Assembly (NCBI RefSeq): GCF_003060965.1
Contig: NZ_QAII01000156.1
Coordinates: forward strand, 28,678 to 62,415
DNA length: 33,738 nt
Origin: Caulobacter sp. HMWF025
GTDB lineage: Bacteria > Pseudomonadota > Alphaproteobacteria > Caulobacterales > Caulobacteraceae
Direction: 5' to 3'
Part shown: piece by piece, positions 6,547-13,828 of the stretch
Layout of the letters: each line of letters opens with the position of its first letter
Position numbering within the stretch: position 1 is the first letter of the stretch
Notes under the pieces: generated by a model
Databases searched by the model: none
What the model was told of the DNA's origin: nothing
The model's input: the letters and a program-made list of their open reading frames with translations, nothing else
Position numbers and translations under genes: made by a program

Positions 6547-8189
6547 GTCGCAGACTTCTTGGGCCGCTTTGTCAGTCCACTTACGCCGCCGGACGACAGC
6601 AATCCGATGTCGGCGAGAAGAAACGGGATCGCCCACTTGCGCGGCGCGGCAATATAGCGCGGCTGCCAGACAGGATCATACTTGTCCTTGTACCGGCGGA
6701 CGCCCTGGAAATTGTAGATCTCTTCGCCGCGCTCGTAGAGCAGGCGCCCAACGCGCGACATGATCGGGGCCAGGGGCCGGTCTTCCAGTCCCGCAAGCGG
6801 GGCCATTCCGAACTCGAAGGCCTGGTAGCCTTCCTCGCGCCCCCATTGCAGGAGCTCGACGAAGAGATAGTCCATGACATTCTTGGGCGCGTCGTCGGAA
6901 TAGCGCATCAGGTCCATGGAGAAGGCGGCCTTGTGGGCCGTGGTCCACAGGGTTGCGAACGCCACGATGCGCCCTTCAAAGCGCACCAGGGCAACGGGGA
7001 ACTCGGCCACATAACGCGGTTCGAACCCGCCCATGGAAAAGCTCTTCTCGCCCCCGGCATGATGGCTCAGCCACGACTCGGAAATGGCCTTGAGTTCCTC
7101 CATGACCGTTTCGACCTGATCGGCCGGCAGGACCTGGAACTCTGCCCCGCCCTCGCCCGCCTTGCGCCAGTTGCGACGCAATACCTCGCGCCGGCGACCG
7201 ACCAGGGAGAAGGCCGCAAGAGGCACCGCGGCACTTTCTCCCGTCTTCTGGATCGCCAGGCCAAGATCCACAGTGTCAGGCAGATCCCCGGGCCCAAGGC
7301 CATAGAAACCGGCCCGCGCAGCATGGGCATCAGCCAGTTCCCGGAACCGCCAGAACAGCTCCATGCGCTCGTCCTGGCGTCCGACCGGTGGCCCAAGTGC
7401 GATCCACGAGCGCCGCCGAACCCCGAACATCAGGAAACTCTCGCCCGAGGCCGAGAACAGAAAGCGCTTGTCACCCAGCAGGGCGAGGTTTGAGCCGGGC
7501 TCGGCATCTTCCGCCTTGGCCAGGATCGCGCGGACCCGGTCGAAGTCCGGGTCGGTGTCGTCCACGACCGGCGGCTTGGCCGGTGTCGCAATCAGTCGCC
7601 AGATCCCGATCGCCAGGAGCAGGATGGCCGCGGCCACCGACGAGCGGATGGCGCGCGCCGCGTCCTGGTCGCCCATGAGCCGCATCCACGACTTGTCGGC
7701 ATATTCGGTGTGGGTGAAAATCCACCAGCCACAGAAGGCCGCGCCGCCGAGGGCGGCAGCGACAGAGAGCAGCCAGCCCGGCGTGATCTCCATCCGGAAC
7801 AGCGCCGCCTTGCGGGGAAAGGCCTCGTGAAACGGCAGGATCAGCAGGCAACAGACCGTCAGCAGCGCGGTCTCTTCCCAGTTCAGACCCTTGAAGATCG
7901 CCAGCAGGGCGGCCGCGCCCAGGGATATCACCGCGGCCCACCAGGCCCCGTCCAGTCGCGAGCGCAGACCGAAGGCCAGCAGCAGCAGGACAAGACCGAG
8001 AATGGACGACACGAAGTGGCTGATTTCGATCAGCAGGTCGGGCGCGAAGGCCAGAAGCAGGGCGAACCGGGTCGGCTCGGACGGGGTCGCCCCCGAGGTG
8101 AGCAGCATGACTCCGGCAGAAACCGCGAGGATGGCCGACAGCGTCGGCGCCATCGCCAGTGCCGCCGGTCTGAATTCTGGCGCTGACAT
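6543..8189 (-). CDS. MprF-like phosphatidylglycerol lysyltransferase-domain (DUF2156) membrane protein
   Basis: This 548-residue protein has about six N-terminal membrane spans (residues 10-205) followed by a cytoplasmic GNAT-fold DUF2156 domain. The C-terminal signatures FEFGMAPLAGL and NFQGVRRYKDKYDPVWQPRYIA are those of MprF/LysX-type aminoacyl-phosphatidylglycerol synthases, which move an amino acid from aminoacyl-tRNA to phosphatidylglycerol and reduce surface charge. Full MprF proteins are longer (about 840 residues, with up to 14 spans including a flippase part), so this is a short form with fewer spans. I chose the ATG at 8189 (MSAPEFRP). The frame extends 64 residues further upstream to 8381, but that segment is not membrane-like and would run into the region before the divergent dehydrogenase. 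Amino-acid specificity cannot be told from the sequence. Confidence 0.83.
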   Translation of the reverse strand: MSAPEFRPAALAMAPTLSAILAVSAGVMLLTSGATPSEPTRFALLLAFAPDLLIEISHFVSSILGLVLLLLAFGLRSRLDGAWWAAVISLGAAALLAIFKGLNWEETALLTVCCLLILPFHEAFPRKAALFRMEITPGWLLSVAAALGGAAFCGWWIFTHTEYADKSWMRLMGDQDAARAIRSSVAAAILLLAIGIWRLIATPAKPPVVDDTDPDFDRVRAILAKAEDAEPGSNLALLGDKRFLFSASGESFLMFGVRRRSWIALGPPVGRQDERMELFWRFRELADAHAARAGFYGLGPGDLPDTVDLGLAIQKTGESAAVPLAAFSLVGRRREVLRRNWRKAGEGGAEFQVLPADQVETVMEELKAISESWLSHHAGGEKSFSMGGFEPRYVAEFPVALVRFEGRIVAFATLWTTAHKAAFSMDLMRYSDDAPKNVMDYLFVELLQWGREEGYQAFEFGMAPLAGLEDRPLAPIMSRVGRLLYERGEEIYNFQGVRRYKDKYDPVWQPRYIAAPRKWAIPFLLADIGLLSSGGVSGLTKRPKKSAT

Positions 8190-8383
8190 CAAGATCCCGG
8201 ATCGGCGAATCCCCTGCGGGACCCCACGGCAGGAGCTTCTATACGCCAGAACGCGCCGGCTCGCGCCTGACTTGAGGTAAACACATGTTTGAATCGACTT
8301 GCCCGCCGCGCCCGGTGGCGTAGTCTGCTTCCGAAGCGGTGCACGAAGCGCCGGGGAATGACGATCCCAAAGGAGAGACAAGC
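8190..8383. promoter_or_regulatory. Divergent promoter region, MprF-like gene and acyl-CoA dehydrogenase operon
   Basis: These 194 nt separate two divergent genes. The only clear signals are an interrupted palindrome AAACA-CA-TGTTT at 8279-8290 followed by a GANTC site (8291-8295), and the strong ribosome binding site AAAGGAGAG (about 8369-8377) before the dehydrogenase. The palindrome could bind a regulator of the operon, but I see no regulator gene beside it. Confidence 0.35.
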
Positions 8384-9589
8384 ATGGCCGACTTCGGGGC
8401 GACCGAAATCGACGCTTTCCGCGCTGAAACCCGCGCCTGGCTGGAAGCCAACTATCCGCCGTCGCTGAACGCGCCGATGGGCGAGGACGAGGCCCCGTGG
8501 GGCGGCCGCAAGATGGTCTGGAAGAACCCTGACGCCAAGCTCTGGCTGGAGCGGATGGGTGCCAAGGGCTGGACAGCCCCGACCTGGCCCAAGGAATATG
8601 GCGGCGGCGGTCTGTCCAAGGAGCAGGCCAAGGTGCTGGAGCAGGAGCTTCGCCGCCTGAAGGCCCGTCCGGCCCTGATGAGCTTTGGGGTCTGGATGCT
8701 GGGCCCGGTGCTGCTGGAATATGCCACCGAGGAACAGAAGAAGCGCTTCCTGCCGGAGATCGTGCGCGGCGAAACCCGCTGGTGCCAGGGCTACAGCGAG
8801 CCGGGTGCAGGCTCTGACCTCGCTTCGCTGCAGACCAAGTGCGAGGACAAGGGCGATCACTACCTGATCAACGGCCAGAAGGTCTGGACCAGCTATGCTG
8901 ACCAGGCCGACTGGATCTTCTGCCTCGTCCGCACTGATACGACCAAGAAGCACGAGGGCATCTCGTTCGTGCTGTTCGACATGACCACGCCCGGCGTCGA
9001 GGCCCGGCCAATCAAGCTGATCAGCGGCTCCTCGCCCTTCTGCGAAACCTTCTTCGACAATGTGAAGGTTCCCAAGGAACAGCTGGTCGGCAAGCTGAAC
9101 GGCGGCTGGGACATCGCCAAGCGGCTGCTGCAGTATGAGCGCCAGAACATCAGCGCCAGCGGCTTTGGCGGCGGTGGCGGCCTGGACGTCGTCGAGGCCG
9201 CCAAGGCCGAGATCGGGACTGACGCCGAGGGCCGGATCGCCGACGGCGACCTTCGCGCCCGGATCACCGCGCACCGCATGGACGCCCATGCCTTCATGCT
9301 GACCGTCCGCCGCGCCGAGGCTGAATCCAAGACCGGCAAGGGCCCCAGCGCCGCCGTGTCGATCATCAAATATGCCGCCGCCAAGATGAACCAGGAGCGC
9401 ACCGAGCTGCTGGTCGAGGCCCTGGGCCTGCAGGGCCTGGGCTGGGAAGGCGAAGGCTTTACCAGCGACGAACTGAACGCCATGCGCGCCATGCTGCGCG
9501 CCAAGGGCAACTCCATCGAGGGCGGCACCAGCGAGGTGAACCTGAACGTCGTGGCCAAGCGCGTGCTCGGCCTGCTGGATCACCAGTAG
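8384..9589 (+). CDS. Acyl-CoA dehydrogenase family protein (first of a pair)
   Basis: This flavoprotein of 401 residues has the acyl-CoA dehydrogenase fold. It has an N-terminal helical domain (DAFRAETRAWLEANYP; WPKEYGGGGLS), the central beta domain with the FAD/substrate motif CQGYSEPGAGSDLASLQT and WTSYADQADW, and the C-terminal helical domain ending SIEGGTSEVNLNVVAKRVLGL. It would oxidise an acyl-CoA to the 2-enoyl-CoA and pass electrons to ETF. ATG 8384 is chosen because AAAGGAG lies 7-10 nt upstream and MADFGATE matches the usual family start. Only 3 nt separate it from the next gene. Pairing with a second dehydrogenase of about 377 residues suggests a heteromeric enzyme like the large/small subunit pairs used for pimeloyl-CoA, dicarboxylyl-CoA or steroid side-chain substrates. 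The substrate is unknown. Confidence 0.92.
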   Translation: MADFGATEIDAFRAETRAWLEANYPPSLNAPMGEDEAPWGGRKMVWKNPDAKLWLERMGAKGWTAPTWPKEYGGGGLSKEQAKVLEQELRRLKARPALMSFGVWMLGPVLLEYATEEQKKRFLPEIVRGETRWCQGYSEPGAGSDLASLQTKCEDKGDHYLINGQKVWTSYADQADWIFCLVRTDTTKKHEGISFVLFDMTTPGVEARPIKLISGSSPFCETFFDNVKVPKEQLVGKLNGGWDIAKRLLQYERQNISASGFGGGGGLDVVEAAKAEIGTDAEGRIADGDLRARITAHRMDAHAFMLTVRRAEAESKTGKGPSAAVSIIKYAAAKMNQERTELLVEALGLQGLGWEGEGFTSDELNAMRAMLRAKGNSIEGGTSEVNLNVVAKRVLGLLDHQ

Positions 9590-9592
9590 ACG

Positions 9593-10204
9593 ATGCTGAC
9601 CTTCTGGTACGAGTTCGCCTCGACCTACTCCTACCCGGCGGCCATGCGCATCGAGCGACTGGCCGCCGAGGCCGGGGTGGCCGTCGACTGGCGGCCTCTG
9701 CTGATCGGGCCGCTGTTCCACGAGCAGCAGGGTCTGACAGACAGTCCGTTCAACAGTTTCCCGGTCAAGGGAGCCTACATGTGGCGGGACCTTGAGCGGG
9801 TCTGCAGCGCCGAGGGTCTGCCCCTTCGCCGCCCCAGCCAGTTCCCGCGCAACGGTCTCCTCGCCGCGCGCATTGCCGTCGTCGGCCTGGATGACGGCTG
9901 GACGCCGGCTTTCAGCCAGGCGGTCTACCAGGCCAATTTCGTCGACGATCAGGACATCAGCGACCCTGCCGTCCTGATCCCGTTGATCGCGTCCGTCGGC
10001 GCTGGTCCGGAACACGTTCTGGCCGCCGCCAATTCCGATCCCGTCAAGGCCCGCCTCAAGCAGCATGTCGCCCAGGCGCGGGACCAGGGCGTGTTCGGCG
10101 CGCCAAGTTTTGTCACCGCCGACGGCGAGCTCTTCTGGGGCAATGACCGTCTCGAACAGGCCCTCGACTGGGCCGTCAAACATCAATCGAGGGAGCACGC
10201 CTGA
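9593..10204 (+). CDS. 2-hydroxychromene-2-carboxylate isomerase / DsbA-fold family protein
   Basis: This 203-residue protein has a thioredoxin/kappa-GST fold signature. It opens FWYEFASTYSYPAAMRIERLA, where HCCA isomerases carry their active-site serine in place of the CxxC of DsbA, and it ends with the cis-proline region GVFGAPSFVTADGELFWGNDRLEQAL. Known family members isomerise hydroxychromene carboxylates in naphthalene breakdown with glutathione as cofactor. Many homologues sit in other degradation operons with no proven substrate. It is the middle gene of a three-gene operon: 3 nt after one acyl-CoA dehydrogenase and 1 nt before the next. No naphthalene genes are present, so a different CoA-linked or thiol-linked role is likely. 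Confidence 0.87.
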   Translation: MLTFWYEFASTYSYPAAMRIERLAAEAGVAVDWRPLLIGPLFHEQQGLTDSPFNSFPVKGAYMWRDLERVCSAEGLPLRRPSQFPRNGLLAARIAVVGLDDGWTPAFSQAVYQANFVDDQDISDPAVLIPLIASVGAGPEHVLAAANSDPVKARLKQHVAQARDQGVFGAPSFVTADGELFWGNDRLEQALDWAVKHQSREHA

Positions 10205-10205
10205 T

Positions 10206-11339
10206 ATGGCCGTACTGACCGAAGAACAGACCATGCTGCGCGATGCGGCCAAGGGCTGGACCACCGACAGCGCCCCCGTCGGTGCCCTGCGCAAGCTGCG
10301 CGACAGCAAGTCGGGCCAGAGCTTTGATCCCGCCGCCTGGGCGGAGATGGGCCAGATGGGCTGGGCCGGGGTGATCGTGCCCGAAGAGCATGGCGGCTCG
10401 GCGTTCGGCTATCTGGGCCTCGGTCTGGTGCTGGAAGAAGCCGGTCGCAACCTGGTGGCCTCTCCCCTGCTCTCCACGGCCCTGATCAGCGCCTCGGCCC
10501 TGACCCTGGCCGGTACCGCCGAGCAGAAAACCGCCTGGCTGGACCGGATCGCCGCCGGTGAGATCGTCGCCACCCTCGCCGTAGACGAGCACGCTCACCA
10601 TGCACCGGCCCGCATCGCCCTGTCGGCCACGGCCTCTGGCGACGGCTTCACCCTGAACGGCAGCAAGACCTTCGTGCTGGACGGCAATGCCGCCGACCTG
10701 CTGATCGTCGCGGCCCGGACCAGCGGGACCTCGGGCGACACGGCGGGCATCACGCTGTTCCTCGTCCCCGGCGACGCACCCGGCGTAACGCGGACCCACC
10801 TGTCGCTCATCGACTCGCGCGGGGCCTCGAAGATCACGTTCACGGACGTTCAGGTCGCTGCGACCGCCGTGCTGGGTGAAGTCGACAAGGGCTGGGCCGT
10901 GCTGGAGCCCACCCTCGACCGGGCCTATGCCGGCCTGGCGGCGGAGATGCTGGGCAGCGCCAATGCCGCCTTCGAGATCACCCTGGACTACCTGAAGACC
11001 CGGACCCAGTTCGGCCAGGTCATCGGCACCTTCCAGGCGCTGCAGCACCGGGCCGCCAAGTGGTTCACCGACATGGAAACCACCCGCTCGTGCGTCGAGG
11101 CCGCGCTCGAAACCCTCGATGCCGGTGGAGATGCCCGCGCGCTGGCCTCACTGGCCAAGGCCAAGGCCTGCGAAGTCCTGCACCTCGCCTCAAACGAAAT
11201 GGTCCAGATGCACGGCGGGATCGGCATGACCGACGCTCATGACTCCGGCCTCTACATGAAACGCGCGCGCGTGACGGAGGCCCTGTTCGGCGGGGCCTCT
11301 TTCCACCGTGACCGCTACGCCCGTCTGCAGGGCTTCTAA
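10206..11339 (+). CDS. Acyl-CoA dehydrogenase family protein (second of a pair)
   Basis: This protein has 377 residues and starts at ATG 10206 (MAVLTEEQ), with GAGGGAG 10-17 nt upstream. It has the N-terminal dehydrogenase domain (WAEMGQMGWAGVIVPEEHGG), the beta domain (LNGSKTFVLDGNAADLLIVAAR) and the C-terminal helical domain (YLKTRTQFGQVIGTFQALQHRAA; QMHGGIGMTDAHDSGLYMKRA). The last segment, EALFGGASFHRDRYA, has no Glu at the place of the classical catalytic base of medium-chain dehydrogenase. That fits a subunit of a heteromeric enzyme in which the partner supplies the active site (inference). It is the last gene of the operon; a hairpin follows 7 nt after the stop. Confidence 0.9.
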   Translation: MAVLTEEQTMLRDAAKGWTTDSAPVGALRKLRDSKSGQSFDPAAWAEMGQMGWAGVIVPEEHGGSAFGYLGLGLVLEEAGRNLVASPLLSTALISASALTLAGTAEQKTAWLDRIAAGEIVATLAVDEHAHHAPARIALSATASGDGFTLNGSKTFVLDGNAADLLIVAARTSGTSGDTAGITLFLVPGDAPGVTRTHLSLIDSRGASKITFTDVQVAATAVLGEVDKGWAVLEPTLDRAYAGLAAEMLGSANAAFEITLDYLKTRTQFGQVIGTFQALQHRAAKWFTDMETTRSCVEAALETLDAGGDARALASLAKAKACEVLHLASNEMVQMHGGIGMTDAHDSGLYMKRARVTEALFGGASFHRDRYARLQGF

Positions 11340-11346
11340 ACCTCGG

Positions 11347-11374
11347 GCCCATCCCCCCTGAACGGGGGATGGGC
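11347..11374 (+). terminator. Hairpin after the acyl-CoA dehydrogenase operon
   Basis: A perfect 11-bp stem, GCCCATCCCCC (11347-11357) with GGGGGATGGGC (11364-11374), has a 6-nt loop and begins 7 nt after the stop codon. No T-run follows, so the ending may rely on Rho or on stem strength. A second inverted repeat, CCAGGCTC/GAGCCTGG (11382-11389 and 11413-11420), follows before the next gene. Confidence 0.65.
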
Positions 11375-11472
11375 ACCCCCGCCAGGCTCCACATATCGTT
11401 GTTCGGTATGGCGAGCCTGGGGCCGACGCGGAACTGTTCCGCCGGACCGGCCGAATTCCCCGGGGGGACGAT

Positions 11473-12177
11473 ATGCGCGTGACCAACATCAGGATTGCAA
11501 CACAAGGAGCCCGATTGGGCCCTGTTCTGGCCCTTTCAACGGCCGCAGTCCTTGCCCTGTCTTCACCCGTCCAGGCGCAGTACGGGCTTCCGGGTCCAGG
11601 ACCTGAAGCGGCCATGAGTTGCGAACAGATCCTCGCCGAAATGGCCCGCATGGATCAGGCCATGGGCCTCGCCAATACCGAGATTGCCAACGCAAATGGC
11701 ACAGCCAAGGTCGCTGATACCGGTATGGCCCTGGGTATGGAAGCCGCCCTTCGCAGCGGTGCCCTGACCAAGATGCCCGGCCTTGGCCGGTTTGCGGGCA
11801 TGGCCGCCCAGGCTGCCAAGGCCTCCGCTGCCGCCAAGGCCGAGCAAGGGGCTCAATCCATCCAGGTCGCTCAGCAGCGTCGGGCGGTGATGGCCGGGCT
11901 CTATCAGGGCCGCAACTGCGGCGCTCAGAGCGCCACCTTGCCCATGGCCGTCGCCCTGACCTCGACGCCGGCCGCGGCGGTCGCGCCGGCCGCCCTGGTC
12001 ACGACCCAGGACCTACCCCTTCGCGCGGCAGCGGCACCATCGGCTGCCGTCCTCGGCTCGCTTCGGGCCGGGGCCAACGTCTACCCCACGGGCGCGCGAA
12101 ACGGCGTCTGGATGGAAGTCGATGACGACAACGGCATCCGGGGCTGGATGTCTTCGGCCTTCGCCCGACCGCGCTGA
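11473..12177 (+). CDS. Secreted SH3-domain protein
   Basis: This 234-residue protein begins with a signal peptide (GPVLALSTAAVLALSSPVQAQ, cleavage near residue 36). A helical alanine-rich middle follows, with two cysteines (MSCEQILAEM and GRNCGAQ) that may form a disulfide. A C-terminal bacterial SH3 domain ends it, with LPLRAAAAPSAAVLGSLRAGANVY and the closing VWMEVDDDNGIRGWMSSAFA. Bacterial SH3 domains usually bind cell-wall peptides or other periplasmic ligands. I cannot assign a specific role. It stands alone between the hairpin of the previous operon and the convergent pyk gene, so it should have its own promoter in 11375-11472, where I see no clear -35/-10 pair. Confidence 0.78.
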   Translation: MRVTNIRIATQGARLGPVLALSTAAVLALSSPVQAQYGLPGPGPEAAMSCEQILAEMARMDQAMGLANTEIANANGTAKVADTGMALGMEAALRSGALTKMPGLGRFAGMAAQAAKASAAAKAEQGAQSIQVAQQRRAVMAGLYQGRNCGAQSATLPMAVALTSTPAAAVAPAALVTTQDLPLRAAAAPSAAVLGSLRAGANVYPTGARNGVWMEVDDDNGIRGWMSSAFARPR

Positions 12178-12183
12178 GGTTCC

Positions 12184-12211
12184 ACCCAGGCCACCCCACA
12201 ACGGCCTGGGT
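12184..12211 (+). terminator. Hairpin after the SH3-domain gene
   Basis: A perfect 9-bp stem, ACCCAGGCC (12184-12192) with GGCCTGGGT (12203-12211), has a 10-nt loop and starts 7 nt after the stop codon. There is no T-tract. It sits between convergent genes, as a terminator would. Confidence 0.55.
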
Positions 12212-12287
12212 CGACGCCCATGGGAGCAGGCCCGGGCCCACCCCCGGTACCCTGGCCTGCAGCGCTGACACCGCCTGTCGCGCTCAC

Positions 12288-12322
12288 GGCCCCTTCGGTG
12301 ATCCCCGTCACTGCAAGGGGCC
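12288..12322 (-). terminator. Hairpin in the convergent gap, likely after pyk
   Basis: An 8-bp outer stem, GGCCCCTT (12288-12295) with AAGGGGCC (12315-12322), encloses an inner GTGA/TCAC stem (12298-12301 and 12308-12311). It lies about 47 nt past the pyk stop in the direction of pyk transcription and probably ends that transcript. Confidence 0.45.
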
Positions 12323-12369
12323 CCCATGCCGCGTCTTCCGGCGGGAAACCCCTCGAAAACGCCAGGTGC

Positions 12370-13800
12370 CTAACGGCGACGGACCGGCATGGGCGCATGG
12401 GCCAGACGCAGCAGATTGGCCGCGCCTGGAGCCCCGAACGGCGTCCCGGCGACAATCAGCAGCCGCTCACCCGGAGCCAGAAGACCCAGTTCCAGGGCCT
12501 TGCTCGCGGCATCGGTGGTGACCACTTCAAGGCTGTCGGGCTGGGTGCTGACCCGGGGCTCGATCCCCCAGACCAGGGTCATGCGCCGCACGGCGTCGAT
12601 CAGGGGCGACAGCGCCAGAACCGGCTGCAGCGGCCGCTCGCGGGCCAGACGGCGGGCCGTGGCCCCGGTCGTCGTGAAAGCCACCAGGCACTTGGTCGAG
12701 CCGGCCTTGGCCGCACCGGCGGCCGCGACCACCAGAACGTCGGCGTCCTCGTCGACATGCGGCTGTTCGGCCTGCATCAGCTCAGGCCAGCGCGGATCGC
12801 GCTCCACCCGCTCGATGATACGGTTCATCATCGAGACCGCCTCTTCGGGATAGTCGCCCGCCGCGCTCTCGGCTGACAGCATCACTGCGTCAGCGCCCTC
12901 ATAGACCGCATTGGCGACGTCCGACGCCTCGGCCCGGGTCGGGGTCGGCGAACTGGTCATCGACTCCAGCATCTGGGTGGCGACGATCACCGGAATGCCG
13001 CGTTCGCGCGCCGCCCGCAGGATGACCTTCTGGGCCACCGGAACCTCTTCCGGAGCCATTTCCACGCCGAGGTCGCCGCGGGCCACCATGACGCCGTCGC
13101 ACAGGTCCATGATTGCGCCGAGGCACTGCAGGGCCTGGGGCTTCTCGATCTTGGCCAGGACCGCCGCACGCCCTTCGACGATGCGGCGAAGCTCGGCCAT
13201 GTCCTCAGGCGCCTGGACGAACGACAGCGCGACCCAGTCCACGCCGAGACGCAGGGCAAAGGCGAGGTCCTCGCGGTCCTTCGGGGTCAGGGGTGACATC
13301 GGGATCACGACATCCGGTACCGCCACGCCCTTGCGTTCCGACAGCTTGCCGCCGTTGACCACGGTCGTGTTGGCATAGCCCGGCCCGGCGTCGGTCACGG
13401 TCATGCGCAGCTTGCCGTCATCCAGCAGCAGGGTCGCGCCCGGCCGCATGGCGGTAAGGATTTCCGGATGCGGCAGGTGCACGCGGGTGACGTCGCCCGG
13501 CGTCGGATCGGAGTCGAAGCGGAAGGCCTGACCGGCCTTCAGCACCACCGGACCGTCCGCAAACTTGCCGACCCGAAGCTTGGGGCCCTGAAGATCGGCC
13601 AGGATGCCCAGCGGTCGGCCGACGATCGGCTCGGCCGCCCGGATCGCGGCATAGACCGCCGCATGGGTTTCATGGGCACCGTGGCTGAAATTCAGCCGGA
13701 AGACGTCAGCCCCGGCCTTGGCCAGGGTGACGATCATTTCCGGAGAACTCGACGCCGGGCCGATGGTGGCCACGATGCGGGAACGACGCGCGCGGATCAT
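12370..13800 (-). CDS. pyk: Pyruvate kinase
   Basis: This 476-residue enzyme is of normal length for the family and makes pyruvate and ATP from phosphoenolpyruvate and ADP. Visible motifs in order are RIVATIGPASSSPEM at the N-terminus, RLNFSHG, ADLQGPKLRVG, VLAKIEKPQAL (active-site Lys/Glu region), VMVARGDLGVEM (Mg-binding), ATQMLESMTSSP and LSAESAAGDYPEEAV. The C-terminal domain includes FTTTGATARRLARERP. ATG 13800 has AAAGGAG 6-8 nt upstream; the frame runs 50 residues further but without family similarity. It lies 28 nt after the GH3 glucosidase gene on the same strand, so it may be partly co-transcribed with it. It would close the lower part of the Entner-Doudoroff route encoded nearby. 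Confidence 0.95.
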   Translation of the reverse strand: MIRARRSRIVATIGPASSSPEMIVTLAKAGADVFRLNFSHGAHETHAAVYAAIRAAEPIVGRPLGILADLQGPKLRVGKFADGPVVLKAGQAFRFDSDPTPGDVTRVHLPHPEILTAMRPGATLLLDDGKLRMTVTDAGPGYANTTVVNGGKLSERKGVAVPDVVIPMSPLTPKDREDLAFALRLGVDWVALSFVQAPEDMAELRRIVEGRAAVLAKIEKPQALQCLGAIMDLCDGVMVARGDLGVEMAPEEVPVAQKVILRAARERGIPVIVATQMLESMTSSPTPTRAEASDVANAVYEGADAVMLSAESAAGDYPEEAVSMMNRIIERVERDPRWPELMQAEQPHVDEDADVLVVAAAGAAKAGSTKCLVAFTTTGATARRLARERPLQPVLALSPLIDAVRRMTLVWGIEPRVSTQPDSLEVVTTDAASKALELGLLAPGERLLIVAGTPFGAPGAANLLRLAHAPMPVRRR

Positions 13801-13828
13801 GCGGCCGCTCCTTTTGTGAGAGACAGGG

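Noticed and set aside
8190-8381. A 64-residue N-terminal extension of the MprF-like protein
   Set aside because: The extension is not hydrophobic or similar to the family, and it would overlap the control region of the divergent operon. ATG 8189 fits better.
8189-10309. Open reading frame of 706 codons on the minus strand opposite the dehydrogenase operon
   Set aside because: Its translation has no recognisable motif and lies opposite clear dehydrogenase genes. Long antisense frames are common in DNA this GC-rich.
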